DNA of 64,000 nt from an uncultured cyanobacterium (GTDB lineage: Bacteria; Cyanobacteriota; Cyanobacteriia; Cyanobacteriales; Geitlerinemataceae). Location: assembly GCA_937899645.1 (NCBI GenBank), contig CALCCD010000109.1, forward strand, positions 32,428 through 96,427, read 5' to 3'. This document shows, piece after piece, positions 17,760 through 28,033 of this stretch (positions are counted from its first letter, which is position 1; the number at the start of each line of letters is the position of its first letter). The position numbers were made by a program, and so were the translations under genes. The notes under the pieces are model-generated. The model was not told the origin of the DNA and searched no databases. It worked only from the letters and a program-made list of their open reading frames with translations.

Positions 17760-18467
17760 AGAAGAACTCTGTGCGTTGCAGGGAAGTGGCGCTCGTATAT
17801 TGGCGTTACTCTGGCTACGTTTGGCGGGGTGGAGGCGTGTGCCGAGGCGTGGCGTCAGGGTGCGCGAATGGGTGTTGTCTCGGGCGATCGCGTCGATCTT
17901 CGGAAGCTAGTGGGCGAGCGTCAGGGGGCGATCTTCAGTGAAATCTCTGAAGCTTCGCGCACCGCCGCCATCATGCTAGGTGATTATGGCGATCGAAAAT
18001 TGCGGTCTTCATCCAGGCCGATTGAAAAGTCGCTAGAATCACGTTGAGGTCTTCTACCGAATGTCGGCCCTTGCCGCGACATCATCAGGCCCCACGTAAG
18101 TCTGATGGCAGTCCGCATTTCCGCCGCGCCTGTCGGCTGTTGAGACAGGAGGACGCTCGGTCTATTGGCGATCGCGCTTACTCAACCGAAAATTTGGCGG
18201 CGCGTCTCGCCCCATCTCGTCGCAATTGTAGCGGCAGTTTTGACGATCGACTCGAAAGAGTTTCGACATCGCGACTCCGGCTCGACAGCGATCTTTGCTG
18301 TCTATTGTTGAGGGGGTCGCCTGGCTTCGACCGACCGACTGGCCGATCGCATCGCTGCTATGGCCTCCCGCTCCGGAGCATGGACGCGTTCCTCCTCCCA
18401 TGCATCGCACTCCAGCCTTCTGGAATGGCTCTTTTCGAGCGTGGCAAACCGCAAAGTTCCTGAAGCT
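17760..18467. other. 708-nt divergent intergenic region, no gene seen
   Basis: This lies between the response regulator and the sensor kinase. The kinase frame remains open for 36 codons before the chosen ATG, but the rest has no convincing coding pattern. The region must carry both promoters; no clear operator was recognised. Confidence 0.4.
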
Positions 18468-21400
18468 ATGACTAACCCTTTGCCAAACGCTTCTGTTACA
18501 AACCTCGATCGCGCTCTCTCGACGGATCTTAGCGATAGTGCCGAGAATCAATCGTTCCGCGATCTGACGCTGCTAGCCGCGCAGGTTTGCAGTAGCGATT
18601 TGGCCTTTGTGCTTGTTCTCGGCCAGGGACACGAGCCCGCTTCAGTCGTGGCGCGCCGCCTGGATGTGGCCCTCGGCCCCGCCTGCTTGTCGTTGGTGAT
18701 GCGCGCGATGGATGCTGCGCCTGCCGATCGCGTCGTGACGATCGCGGATCTGCCGACCCTGCCCGCCTTCGAGTCCCTTAGCCGGGAGGCGGGGCTAGAG
18801 CTGGCCGACGAAACGGCCTTGTCCTTGGCGGCGCGAACAACCGAAGGCGGACAAAGAGAGTTGCGTAGCGGTAGCCGCGAGCTAGCGATCGCGCCGCCGA
18901 TCCGTTTCTTTTGCGGCGTGCGACTGCTGACGCCGAACCACAGCGATGTGGGTGTGCTTTGCGTGCTCGACACTCGAGTGCGGGTGCTAGGCGATCGCCA
19001 GCGGGAGTCGCTCCACGCCCTCGGGCGGCAGGCTACAGGCGTGCTGCGATCGCTCCACGCGTTTGGTTCGACCCTGGCTCGCCCGTCGGAAGCCGATATG
19101 ACGCGCGAGCCGGAGTTGGAGCAGCTCAATTTCAATACGCTGCTGCAATCGCTGCCGTCTTATCAAAATATCGTCGATATTCTCGATCGCGTCACCGACT
19201 CGCTGATTGCAGTGGACTACAGCTGGGACGTTGTCGATATCAACACCCACGCCGAGCAGCTCTGGAACCTCGATCGCGAGTCGGCGCTCGGCTGTGAAAT
19301 TTGGAACTGCCTGCCGTCCTGGCGCGGCACGGACTTCGAGAAGAGCTGCCGCAAAGCCGCCCGCAGCCGCCGCGCCCAAAAGTTCGAGTACTACGACGTC
19401 GCTCTCGATCTCTGGCTCGACGTTCGTATCTATCCGGCCTCCGATCTGATTTCGATTTACCTGCACGAAACCACGAATCCCCAGGACGCCGCCGACGACT
19501 CCTCCCTAGAGCGCGCCCACACTTCGGCGCTGGTGACGGCGGTCAGTGCGGCCCTCGGCCAGAGCCAGCCCCTCGAGCAGAGCCTGGAGCTGTGTGCCAG
19601 TGCCCTCGAAAGTAACCTCGGGGCTACCTCGGTCGGCATTTGGCTGCTCGATCGCGACCTGCGCGCCGACACCGACAGCGCCAAAACCGCCGTCCAGGCC
19701 GAGAACCTCGAGGAAGACCCCAGCCTGGAGACCCACTCGCGGCTGACGCTGGCGGCGGTGTCTGGCGAGCCGTTTCCGGCGGACTTTTTTCCGACGACGG
19801 CCTGCTGGCAAGAAGACAGCAGCTGGATCGCGCGTACGTCCTATCCGTACTGCATCAACAGCCCGATCGCCCAGTCATCGCTGCTCGATCGCGTTCCGAA
19901 CCCAGACAACGGCCTGTGCTTCGTGGTCTGCTACCCGCTCGTGGTCGAGTCGCGACCGATCGGCATTTTGGTGCTGGGGAGCCCCCAGGCCCTACCCGGC
20001 AGCAGCTACGACATCCTCGCCTGGGTCGCCAACGGGACGGCGATCGCCGTCGATCGCATCTGGGCTCGCGACACTCTGGCCAGCCGCCGTAAGTCGCTGC
20101 TGTTCAGCCTCGCCAACCAGATTCGCAACACCCTGGAACTCGACACGATTCTGACCACCGCCGTCCGCGAGATTCGTTCGCTGCTCCAGGTCGATCGCTG
20201 CTACTACATCTGGTGCACGATCGAAGTGGACACCCGAATTTTGGCCGTCACCCACGAAGATGCCGAACCCGGCCTCAACTCCTGGATCGGCGAGCTGCCT
20301 ACCAGAGAAGAAGCTCGCCTCGCCGACAGCATTGCCAGCCTCGAAAGCCTCTACATCGACAACGTCGCGACTGAAGACGAGGCCACGCGCGAGATCCTCG
20401 AGTCGCTGGGCATTGTCTCCCAGCTCGTGCTGCCGCTGGGGACGCGCGCCAACCAGTTCGGCGCGATCGTCTGCGCCCACGGCAAAGAAGCGCGCACCTG
20501 GACGCACGGCGAAGTCGAGCTGCTGCACGCGGCAGTCGATCAGCTCGCGATCGCGATCGACCAGGCCGAGATGTACGCCAAAACCTGCGCCGCCGCCCGC
20601 GCCGCTGAGACCCAGGCCAGAAAGCTTCAGGACGCAATGCGAAACCTCAAGAAAACTGAGGCGCAGCTCGTCCAAAACGAAAAAATGTCGAGTCTCGGCC
20701 AGATGGTCGCGGGAATCGCCCACGAAATCAACAACCCGGTCAACTTTATCTCCGGCAATCTGACCCACGCCAACGACTACATTGGCAATCTGCTGGCCCT
20801 GATCGACCTATACCAGGAGAAGTACCCCAAGCCCGACGCGGCGATCGAAGACGAAATGGAGGAAATCGAATTCGAGTTCCTCCAGGAAGACCTGCCAAAC
20901 CTGCTCGAGTCGATGCGGATGGGGGCCGATCGCATCCGCGAAATCGTCGTCTCGCTGCGTAACTTCTCGCGCCTCGACGAAGCGGATATGAAGCCGGTAA
21001 AAATCGAAGACGGCATCGACAGTACGCTGCTGATCTTGCAAAGCCGCCTCAAGGCAAACGCCGACGTTAAAGCGATCGAAATTATCAAAAACTATGGCGA
21101 CCTGCCGCCCGTCGCCTGCTTCCCCGGCTCGCTCAATCAGGTGTTTATGAACCTGATCGCCAACGCGATCGACGCCGAAGACACGAATCGCAAGGCCGAG
21201 AACGGCAACCCCCAGATTGCGATCTCCACCAAATCCCTCGGCGAGCGCGTGCTAATTTCCGTGACCGACAACGGCAGCGGCATCCCTGAAGAGCTGGTCA
21301 ACCAGCTCTTCGATCCGTTCTTCACCACCAAACCCGTCGGCAAAGGAACCGGTCTCGGCCTCTCGATTTCCTACCAAATCGTCGTCGAGCAGCACGGCGG

Positions 21401-21578
21401 TCGCTTCTGGTGCGAGTCCGAAGTCGGCAAGGGCACGACCTTCTTCGTCGAAATTCCCATCCAGCAAAAAGAAGGCGAGGGCATGGAGGGCGTGCCAGAA
21501 ACGTTTCGCGAGTTCCTCGGCGACCCAGACGACGACAGCAGCGAAGATATGACCGAAGACACGGCCGCAGACGCCTGA
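18468..21578 (+). CDS. Multi-sensor histidine kinase (GAF-PAS-GAF-GAF-HisKA-HATPase), 1036 aa
   Basis: The ATG at 18468 gives [20 protein letters not shown]; the frame is open further upstream. There is an N-terminal GAF-like region (about residues 20-175), a PAS domain (about 225-340, around [20 protein letters not shown]), then two GAF domains (about 360-530 and 545-700). A linking coiled coil leads to a HisKA box with phospho-acceptor H752 in [13 protein letters not shown]. The ATPase has an N box (NLIANAID), G1 (VTDNGSGIP) and G2 ([10 protein letters not shown]). There is no membrane segment, so it is a cytoplasmic sensor. No bilin-binding Cys was identified with confidence. A likely partner is the divergent CheY-like protein. 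Confidence 0.92.
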   Translation: MTNPLPNASVTNLDRALSTDLSDSAENQSFRDLTLLAAQVCSSDLAFVLVLGQGHEPASVVARRLDVALGPACLSLVMRAMDAAPADRVVTIADLPTLPAFESLSREAGLELADETALSLAARTTEGGQRELRSGSRELAIAPPIRFFCGVRLLTPNHSDVGVLCVLDTRVRVLGDRQRESLHALGRQATGVLRSLHAFGSTLARPSEADMTREPELEQLNFNTLLQSLPSYQNIVDILDRVTDSLIAVDYSWDVVDINTHAEQLWNLDRESALGCEIWNCLPSWRGTDFEKSCRKAARSRRAQKFEYYDVALDLWLDVRIYPASDLISIYLHETTNPQDAADDSSLERAHTSALVTAVSAALGQSQPLEQSLELCASALESNLGATSVGIWLLDRDLRADTDSAKTAVQAENLEEDPSLETHSRLTLAAVSGEPFPADFFPTTACWQEDSSWIARTSYPYCINSPIAQSSLLDRVPNPDNGLCFVVCYPLVVESRPIGILVLGSPQALPGSSYDILAWVANGTAIAVDRIWARDTLASRRKSLLFSLANQIRNTLELDTILTTAVREIRSLLQVDRCYYIWCTIEVDTRILAVTHEDAEPGLNSWIGELPTREEARLADSIASLESLYIDNVATEDEATREILESLGIVSQLVLPLGTRANQFGAIVCAHGKEARTWTHGEVELLHAAVDQLAIAIDQAEMYAKTCAAARAAETQARKLQDAMRNLKKTEAQLVQNEKMSSLGQMVAGIAHEINNPVNFISGNLTHANDYIGNLLALIDLYQEKYPKPDAAIEDEMEEIEFEFLQEDLPNLLESMRMGADRIREIVVSLRNFSRLDEADMKPVKIEDGIDSTLLILQSRLKANADVKAIEIIKNYGDLPPVACFPGSLNQVFMNLIANAIDAEDTNRKAENGNPQIAISTKSLGERVLISVTDNGSGIPEELVNQLFDPFFTTKPVGKGTGLGLSISYQIVVEQHGGRFWCESEVGKGTTFFVEIPIQQKEGEGMEGVPETFREFLGDPDDDSSEDMTEDTAADA

Positions 21579-21595
21579 GACCTGTCGGCACGATC

Positions 21596-22171
21596 TTAGG
21601 TCGCGATCGCGCTCCGCACGGGAGATGGCCAGCGGATTTCGTAGAGGCGGTGCGATCGCAGCCAGTGCCCGACCGGCAGTAGCGGATGCTCGAAGTGCTT
21701 GACGTAGCGTAGCCCGAGGCGCTCCATCAGCCGCCACGATCGCCGGTTAGGTTCTGCCGTAAACGACACCAGGCGCTCGAGACCCAGACGATCGCGTGCG
21801 ACCTCCAGCGCCGCCGTCGCACCCTCGGTCGCGCAACCCTGCCCCCAGGCGTCGAACGCCAGCCGCCAGCCGATCTCGATCGCGGGCGTGAAGTCCGCCT
21901 CGAAACGCACCTCGTACAGGCCGATATACCCGATAAAGCTGCCCGTCGCGTTGCGCTCCACGGCCCAGAGGCCAAAGCCGTGCCGCGCGAAGTGGCCCTC
22001 AATGCGTTCGACGAAGCGATCGCTCTCCGCTGCGGTCAGGCGATTGGGAAAAAACTCCATCACGCGCGGGTCGGCATTGAGCGCGGCGAACGGGGCGCGA
22101 TCGCTCGGCCGCCAAGTCCGCAGCGTCAGGCGCTCCGTCTCGATGCGGGAGATTGGGGCGCGATCGCTCAC
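21596..22171 (-). CDS. GNAT family N-acetyltransferase (RimJ/RimL-like)
   Basis: The start is taken as the GTG at 22171, whose GTGA overlaps the stop of the upstream ACT-domain gene, giving 191 residues. IETERLTLRTWRPSDRAPF and ERFGLWAVE-type strands, the acetyl-CoA loop AWGQGCATEGATAA and SWRLMERLGLRYV match RimJ/RimL-type acetyltransferases, which acetylate N-termini of ribosomal or other proteins or small amines. Translational coupling with the ACT gene is likely. The true substrate is unknown. Confidence 0.88.
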   Translation of the reverse strand: MSDRAPISRIETERLTLRTWRPSDRAPFAALNADPRVMEFFPNRLTAAESDRFVERIEGHFARHGFGLWAVERNATGSFIGYIGLYEVRFEADFTPAIEIGWRLAFDAWGQGCATEGATAALEVARDRLGLERLVSFTAEPNRRSWRLMERLGLRYVKHFEHPLLPVGHWLRSHRLYEIRWPSPVRSAIAT

Positions 22172-22887
22172 TGGCCGAGCAGGCGCGATCGGACGCTTTC
22201 GGCGATCTGGTTGCCCAGATAGTCCGGAATCGCACTCTCGTTCGGCCCCAGCAAGTACAAAATCAGCCGCGTCCGCCCGCGCCACACCAGCAGGTTGGCG
22301 TTCACTACCAGCAGATCCTCCTGCCAGATCGCGTACATCACCTTGTAAAAAAGCCCCGGCTGGTTGTCCGCCTCGATTAGCAGCGCGGGCAGATGAAACA
22401 CCGGATCGACGTAAAATTCCGTCTCGACATCTTCTAAACCGGCATTGAGGTTAAACTCGACCGCCAGCATCTCTTCGACTTCAAAGTGTCCCGCCAGCGC
22501 CTCGCGGATCGCCCGCCCGACGTTCTCCGCTGTCTTGTCCGTTAGTGACTTGCCGCCCCGCGAGACCACCAGCTTGACGAACACCAGCATCGGCGCGGCA
22601 ATCTGGCCGTAGAGGCTCAGGCTGTGGATGGTCAGACCGTAGGCCGCCAAAACGCCGAAAATATCGCTCAGCAGAAACGACTGATTGCGGTAAGCAAAGT
22701 GCAGCGCGCTCTGGTCGCCTTCCGGCCGCAGCTCGATAACGGCCTGACGTTTCTTATATAAGTGGTAGGCCAGCTTGAGGTTTTGGAGCTGAATCTCGCT
22801 ACTGACAAACTGCTCGTAAAATTGGGGAAAGGCTCGGTTAAAGCGCTTGAGCAGCTCGAGCGTTGAAGATTTCGATCCCGAAGTCAT
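22168..22887 (-). CDS. ACT domain-containing protein, 239 aa
   Basis: Two ACT-type segments are visible: ALHFAYRNQSFLLSDIFGVL (about residues 62-130) and LLIEADNQPGLFYKVMYAIW (about 165-235). There is no nucleotidyltransferase or HD domain, so it is like the C-terminal regulatory part of GlnD standing alone. Such proteins probably bind amino acids and act as regulatory subunits. The N-terminal 50 residues are helical. It overlaps the GNAT gene by 4 nt. Confidence 0.82.
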   Translation of the reverse strand: MTSGSKSSTLELLKRFNRAFPQFYEQFVSSEIQLQNLKLAYHLYKKRQAVIELRPEGDQSALHFAYRNQSFLLSDIFGVLAAYGLTIHSLSLYGQIAAPMLVFVKLVVSRGGKSLTDKTAENVGRAIREALAGHFEVEEMLAVEFNLNAGLEDVETEFYVDPVFHLPALLIEADNQPGLFYKVMYAIWQEDLLVVNANLLVWRGRTRLILYLLGPNESAIPDYLGNQIAESVRSRLLGQ

Positions 22888-23404
22888 GGCAGAACGGTCG
22901 GCCTAGGGGCCAAGATACGGAGTGGAAGGGGTCAGGATCGAGAGTTCAGAGATAAGCTGCCCCGGCGGACTGCGCCAGACGAGCCGCACCGAACGAACCG
23001 TGCCGAACGAGCCGCACCTGAGAGCGATTTTTCCTTCTAACGTTAGCACTCGCGGGCTCACTCCGTGCCGCCCGTAGCCGCCCGGCAATTCTCGATTCGA
23101 GGATTCGGCGGCCAGCAATTCTCCATTCGGTAGAAGAGAGCTCAAAGTAAGGGGGCAAGCGAAGCGGAAGGGCAGCAGAGACAAGCGAGTTAGCCGCACC
23201 GCTCCCAAGATCTGCATCTGTGTCGCGTGCCTGCCGACCTCGCGGAACTGCTGCAAGTTTTAGCGAGCATCCCGAACGGCTGAGGTTCGGAGCCAAACAA
23301 ATAAGCCAGGCAATAAATTACCGCACCAACTCCACGCTAGCCACAGCGGACTGCTACGATCGAGGCCGACCAGTCGAACGCACGGTGACTGAAACGGAGA
23401 ACCG
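22888..23404. other. 517-nt divergent intergenic region with short imperfect repeats
   Basis: Two features stand out. GAGCCGCACCGAACGA recurs in degenerate form around 22978-23018. GGCAATTCTCGATTCG is echoed as AGCAATTCTCCATTCGG around 23083-23135. No gene or clear promoter is recognised. Confidence 0.4.
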
Positions 23405-25237
23405 ATGGCTCGAACCGAAACCCCGACGCAGACGATCGCCCGCTGGTGGCACGCCACACGCCAGATGCTGCGCGACACCGCCCGAATTGCCGCGATTGCC
23501 CTGTGCTGTGCGATCGCGCTTGGCATACTCAGCGGCTGCAGTCTCGAAGATTTCCGCGTCGAGCCTCCCACGCCCCAAATCGTAATCGGCGCGCTCGGCC
23601 CTCCGAAAACCTTCAACGCCGCCCTCAGCAAAGAGTCGCCCAACGTCTTCGGCTATATCTACACCGGCCTGCTGGAAACCAACGGCGGCAATGGCGACCT
23701 GGAGCCCAGTCTCGCCGAGTCCTGGGAAATCTCCGAGGACAACTTGCAGGTGCGCTTCACGCTGCGCGAGGGGCTGCAATGGTCGGACGGCGAACCGCTA
23801 ACTGCCGACGACGTGGTGTTTACGTTCCAGAAGATCTACGCCAACGAAGCGATCCCGACCTCGACGCGGGACGTGCTGCGGGTCGGCGAGAGCGGCACGC
23901 TGCCCGAGGTGCGGAAAGTTGACGATCGCACTGTCGATTTCATCCTGCCCGAGCCGTTCTCGCCGATCTTGCGATCGCTGACCACCGCTATCCTGCCCAA
24001 GCACGCCCTGGAAGCGGCGGTGGACAGTGTGGACGCCGAGGGTACACCGGCCTTTAACTCCACCTGGGACACCAAAACACCACCGGAAGAGATCGTCGCC
24101 AGCGGCCCCTATACCCTCAAGGAGTACGTCACCGGCCAGCGCGTTACCTTCGATCGCAACCCCAACTACTGGAAACAGGAAGACCCCGATCGCCTGATGC
24201 CGTACATCGGCCGCTTCGTGTGGGAAGTGGTGGAAAATCAGGATACGCAGCTCTTTCAGTTCCGCGCCGGAAACCTCAGCACCGTCAGCGTCGCGCCGCA
24301 ATATTTCTCGCTGCTGAAGCGCGAAGAAGATCGCGGCGACTTCACGATTTACGAAGACGGCCCCGCCCTCGGCACGACGTTTATCACGTTCAATCTGAAT
24401 CGCGCCACCACCGAAGACGGCACGCCTCTCGTCGATCCGATTAAATCCGAGTGGTTCAACACGCTCGACTTCCGTAAGGCCGTCGCCCACGGACTCAATC
24501 GGCAGCGGGCGATCGACAATATCTATCGCGGCCTCGGCGAACTCCAGCACTCGCCAATCTCGATCCAGAGTCCGTTTTACCTACCGCCGGAAAAAGGGCT
24601 GCCCACCTACGACTACGACCCCGAGAAGTCGCGCGAGCTGCTGGCGGGTGCGGGCTTCACCTACGACGATAGCGGCCAGCTGTTCGACAAAGACGGCAAC
24701 CGCGTCTCGTTTTCGCTAATCACGAACGCCGGAAATCAGGTGCGCGAAGCCCTCGGGGCGCAGATCAAGCAAGACCTCAGCGAAATCGGCATCGAGGTGA
24801 ACTTTACGCCGATCGACTTCAACAACTTGGTCGGCAAGCTGACCGATAGCCTCGACTGGGAGTGCCATCTGCTCGGCTTTACCGGCGGCATCGAACCCCA
24901 CGGCGGCTCCACGATTTGGTCGGTGGACGGGCGGCTGCACAGCTTCAATCAAGACCGCGCCGACCCGCCGATCGTCGGGCGCGAGGTCAGCGACTGGGAA
25001 CAGGAAATCGCCGATCTCTACGTGGCGGGCTCGAAGGAGTTCGACGAAGCGAAGCGCTACGAAATCTACAGCAAAACCCAGATCGTTACCCAAGAACAAC
25101 TGCCCTATATCTATTTGGTCAATCCGCTGTCAATGTCTGCCATCCGCGACAACATCGAGAACGTGAAGTATTCAGCACTGGGTGGGGCATTCTGGAACCT
25201 GCACGAGCTGGACTTCACGAGCGAGATTGCGGAGTAG
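23405..25237 (+). CDS. ABC transporter substrate-binding lipoprotein, family 5 (oligopeptide type)
   Basis: The 610-residue protein has a long N-terminus with a hydrophobic signal and a lipobox LSGC (Cys near residue 47), so it is lipid-anchored at the outer face of the inner membrane. The SBP_bac_5 fold is clear: LEPSLAESWEISEDNLQVRF, LREGLQWSDGEPLTADDVVF, and DFRKAVAHGLNRQRAIDNIY. Family members bind oligopeptides, nickel or other solutes for Dpp/Opp-type importers. No permease genes are nearby. A Ser/Thr kinase gene begins 4 nt after its stop. Confidence 0.93.
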   Translation: MARTETPTQTIARWWHATRQMLRDTARIAAIALCCAIALGILSGCSLEDFRVEPPTPQIVIGALGPPKTFNAALSKESPNVFGYIYTGLLETNGGNGDLEPSLAESWEISEDNLQVRFTLREGLQWSDGEPLTADDVVFTFQKIYANEAIPTSTRDVLRVGESGTLPEVRKVDDRTVDFILPEPFSPILRSLTTAILPKHALEAAVDSVDAEGTPAFNSTWDTKTPPEEIVASGPYTLKEYVTGQRVTFDRNPNYWKQEDPDRLMPYIGRFVWEVVENQDTQLFQFRAGNLSTVSVAPQYFSLLKREEDRGDFTIYEDGPALGTTFITFNLNRATTEDGTPLVDPIKSEWFNTLDFRKAVAHGLNRQRAIDNIYRGLGELQHSPISIQSPFYLPPEKGLPTYDYDPEKSRELLAGAGFTYDDSGQLFDKDGNRVSFSLITNAGNQVREALGAQIKQDLSEIGIEVNFTPIDFNNLVGKLTDSLDWECHLLGFTGGIEPHGGSTIWSVDGRLHSFNQDRADPPIVGREVSDWEQEIADLYVAGSKEFDEAKRYEIYSKTQIVTQEQLPYIYLVNPLSMSAIRDNIENVKYSALGGAFWNLHELDFTSEIAE

Positions 25238-25241
25238 TCGG

Positions 25242-26276
25242 GTGAGCGAACTGGTCGGCGCAGGCGAATCGGGGCGCGTTATTGCCGATCGCTATGCGAT
25301 CGATCGCGTCTTGGGCCGCAATGCCACCGGTGGTCGCGTGACGTATCTGGCGCGCGACACCGAGACCGACGCGCGGGTGGCGTTGAAGGAGTTTCAGTTT
25401 GCGAGCGGCGGCGGTTGGCAGGGATACGACGCGATCGCCCGCGAGTTCGAGATCTTGCAGGCGATCGCGATTCCCGGCGTGCCGCGCTATCTGGGCAGCT
25501 TTGAGGGCGATCGGGCCGTCTATCTGGTGCAGGAATACAAAGACGCACCGAACCTGGCGCAGCGGATAGCGGTCTCCAAGCTTGACGCGGTGGCGGTTCG
25601 CAAGCTGACGGGCGATTTGCTGGAAATCCTTGCCGCACTACAGGCCAGCGTGCCGCCGATCCTGCATCGCGACCTGAAGCCTGAAAACATTCTGCTTTCG
25701 GATGCGGGCGAAACTTTCCTCGTGGATTTTGGCTTTGCGCGGCGCGGCGTCAGCGGCGACGGCGATGGTACGGCGTCGAGCTTGGTGCGCGGGACGCTGG
25801 GATTCATGGCTCCGGAGCAGATTTTGAATCGCCCGCTGACGCTGGCGACTGACCTCTACGGGCTAGGGGCGACGCTGGTGTGTCTGTGGACGGGGACGCC
25901 GAGCGATCGCGTGGGCGACTGGGTGGACGGCGGATTTCGGATCGCGGTCGATCGCGCCGTGCCGCAGTTGCCGCCAGCAGAGCAGAAGTGGTTGGCGAAG
26001 CTGGTCGCGCCTGAAGCGAGCGAAAGATTTGCGAGTGCGAGTACAGCACTAGTGGCGTGGCGAGAGATTGAGGCGAAGGGCGATGGGGAGGGCGCGATCG
26101 AGCCAATCGAGCCGGTGGCGCTGGCAGAAGTTTGGCGGGAGCTGCCGGTGCGGCGACTGCTGGCCTTGGCGATTGCGTCGGGAATTTTTGCGAGCGGGAT
26201 CGACCTGTGGTGGTCGCTGAGCGTTGGCGTCGGGGAGGCGATCGGGGAGGCGCTGCGATCGTTGCTGGCGCTGTAG
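25242..26276 (+). CDS. Serine/threonine protein kinase, membrane-anchored
   Basis: The GTG at 25242, 4 nt after the preceding stop, begins VSELVGAGESGRVIADRYAI. The 344-residue protein has the ATP lysine K49 in VALKEF, the catalytic loop HRDLKPENILLSD (H142-R-D144) and DFG at D162, all intact. The Gly-rich loop is atypical (GRNATGGRVTY). A single C-terminal hydrophobic helix (about residues 303-325, RLLALAIASGIFASGIDLWW) probably anchors it with the kinase in the cytoplasm. It would phosphorylate Ser/Thr of unknown targets. Co-transcription with the binding lipoprotein is probable. Confidence 0.93.
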   Translation: MSELVGAGESGRVIADRYAIDRVLGRNATGGRVTYLARDTETDARVALKEFQFASGGGWQGYDAIAREFEILQAIAIPGVPRYLGSFEGDRAVYLVQEYKDAPNLAQRIAVSKLDAVAVRKLTGDLLEILAALQASVPPILHRDLKPENILLSDAGETFLVDFGFARRGVSGDGDGTASSLVRGTLGFMAPEQILNRPLTLATDLYGLGATLVCLWTGTPSDRVGDWVDGGFRIAVDRAVPQLPPAEQKWLAKLVAPEASERFASASTALVAWREIEAKGDGEGAIEPIEPVALAEVWRELPVRRLLALAIASGIFASGIDLWWSLSVGVGEAIGEALRSLLAL

Positions 26277-26290
26277 CCTGTCTCTGGCAA

Positions 26291-27655
26291 CTATTTTGAA
26301 GCCATCGTCCGCAGCCGGTCGTTAACGCGATCGAGCAACTTGCCAAAATTCGGCTCCTGCTCTAGCCGCTGGGCGATCTTCTCGCAACCGTAAAGCACCG
26401 TCGTATGGTCTTTGCCGCCGAACTCTTCGCCGATCTTCGGGAAGCTCAGATCCGTATGTTGCCGCATCAGATACATCGCCAACTGCCGCGCTTGGCTGAC
26501 CTCCCGCCGCCGCGTCGCGCTCTTCATATCCTCCACCGTCACGTTGAGTTCCGCCGCCACCGCCTCCAGCACCGACTGCGGACGCGCGATCGCGATCTCG
26601 AGCTGCGGGCTGAGGATCGGCGCGATATTCTCCACCCGCAGCGGCAGACCCGACATCGAAATATAGGCGACCGCGCGGATCAGCGCCCCTTCCAGTTCGC
26701 GAATGTTCGACTTGTAATTCGTGGCGATGTACTCGATGATGTCGCGCGGCAGGCGCATATTGTCGTACTCCGCCTTCTTCTGCAAAATCGCCATGCGCGT
26801 TTCCAGATCGGGCGTTTGGATGTCGGCAATTAGCCCCATCGAGAAGCGCGAACACAGCCGCTCTTGGAGACAGGGAATCTGATTCGGGGGGCGATCGCTG
26901 GCTAACACCACCTGCTTGCCAGCTTCGTGCAGCGCGTTAAACGTATGGAAAAACTCCTCTTGGGTGTACTCCGTGCCTTCGATAAATTGAATATCGTCCA
27001 CGAGCAGCACGTCCGCCTCGCGATAGTGCTGGCGAAACTCCTGCATGCTGTCGCGGCGGATCGCGTCGATTAGGTCGTTGGTGAAGCGCTCGGTAGAGAC
27101 GTAAAAAATCTTCGTGCTGGCGTCGGCGTCGAGGCGGTAGTGCCCGATCGCCTGCATCAGGTGCGTCTTGCCCAGACCGACGCCACCGCAGAGAAACAGC
27201 GGGTTAAACTCGCGCCCCGGATATTCCGCCACCGCCAGCGCCGCCGCGTGGGCCATGCGGCTGTTCGCACCGACCACAAACCGAGAAAACACGTATTTGC
27301 TGTTGAGCTCGAACTGGCGACCGGAAGCGGCCCCGCTCGGCGGTCGCTGCGGCCCGCGTCCCGCCCCCGGCGCGATCGTCGCATCGGCGATGCCGCCACG
27401 CGACGCCGGATCGAGCGTCAGTTCCACCTCGACCGTCTGCCCGAAAGCCTCGCTGGCCGCTGCTGCGATCTTTCCTAGATAGTACTTTTGCAGCCAGTTG
27501 CGCGCGAACGGGTTCGAGACGCGAACGCTCAGGCGCTGGCCGTCGAAATCTTCCGCCTGCGTCGCCGCGAGCCAAGTCTCGAAAGTCGGCGGGCTAAGCT
27601 CCTGCTTAAGCCGCTCCAGCACCGTCTGCCAGGTTGTTTCAAGGGATGTAGTCAC
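26291..27655 (-). CDS. dnaA: Chromosomal replication initiator protein DnaA
   Basis: The full 454-residue DnaA has domain I ([22 protein letters not shown]), a short variable domain II, the AAA+ domain III with Walker [17 protein letters not shown] near residue 160 and Walker [10 protein letters not shown], and the domain IV DNA-binding signature [15 protein letters not shown]. It binds DnaA boxes and opens the origin. No cluster of TTATCCACA-type boxes and no dnaN are visible nearby, so the origin is not placed here. Many cyanobacteria separate dnaA from oriC. Confidence 0.98.
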   Translation of the reverse strand: MTTSLETTWQTVLERLKQELSPPTFETWLAATQAEDFDGQRLSVRVSNPFARNWLQKYYLGKIAAAASEAFGQTVEVELTLDPASRGGIADATIAPGAGRGPQRPPSGAASGRQFELNSKYVFSRFVVGANSRMAHAAALAVAEYPGREFNPLFLCGGVGLGKTHLMQAIGHYRLDADASTKIFYVSTERFTNDLIDAIRRDSMQEFRQHYREADVLLVDDIQFIEGTEYTQEEFFHTFNALHEAGKQVVLASDRPPNQIPCLQERLCSRFSMGLIADIQTPDLETRMAILQKKAEYDNMRLPRDIIEYIATNYKSNIRELEGALIRAVAYISMSGLPLRVENIAPILSPQLEIAIARPQSVLEAVAAELNVTVEDMKSATRRREVSQARQLAMYLMRQHTDLSFPKIGEEFGGKDHTTVLYGCEKIAQRLEQEPNFGKLLDRVNDRLRTMASK

Positions 27656-27830
27656 AGAAGCGATGTGAAGGAACGGTGTGCGGGAGCGAGGTGAAGGGCA
27701 GTGAAGAGGCGCGCGAGCCGGATTCGAGGCCGGGGCACGCAGGCTGAATATCAGGGAAGTAGGGTCAGTGTAGCGTCGCTGCCCGGTTCAGAGAGGTCGA
27801 TCGCCTGCGGGTAGCACTATCTCCGGAGGG

Positions 27831-27963
27831 CATCATCCAATTAGCGCTAGACCCTTTTTGCAATGAGCGGCGGGGCGGGCCGTCGAACGCCCGAGCCAAC
27901 ACGATCGCAGTGACTGAACCCCTCGCTGGATAAGGACTTTAAATCTAATTGATGGCAACTCCT
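27831..27963. repeat. Dispersed CTAG-type element, copy A
   Basis: Copy A shares with the other three copies the core GTCGAACGCCCGAGCCAACA (27882-27901) and, on its right, CTGGATAAGGACTTTAAATC. Its ends are inverted: GGGCATCATCCAATTAG on the left and, on the complement of the right end, GTTGCCATCAATTAGA. It lies in the 378-nt gap between dnaA and the next gene, which otherwise shows nothing. Confidence 0.65.
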
Positions 27964-28033
27964 CGCGTGGTGATGCGAGCTCGGCCTCCCGTGCCGCCGC
28001 CGCGCGATCGGCCTCCAGACTTAATATCCGCGC

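Noticed and set aside
27656..28033. Origin of replication next to dnaA
   Set aside because: No cluster of DnaA boxes, no AT-rich unwinding element and no dnaN; the gap holds a dispersed repeat instead.
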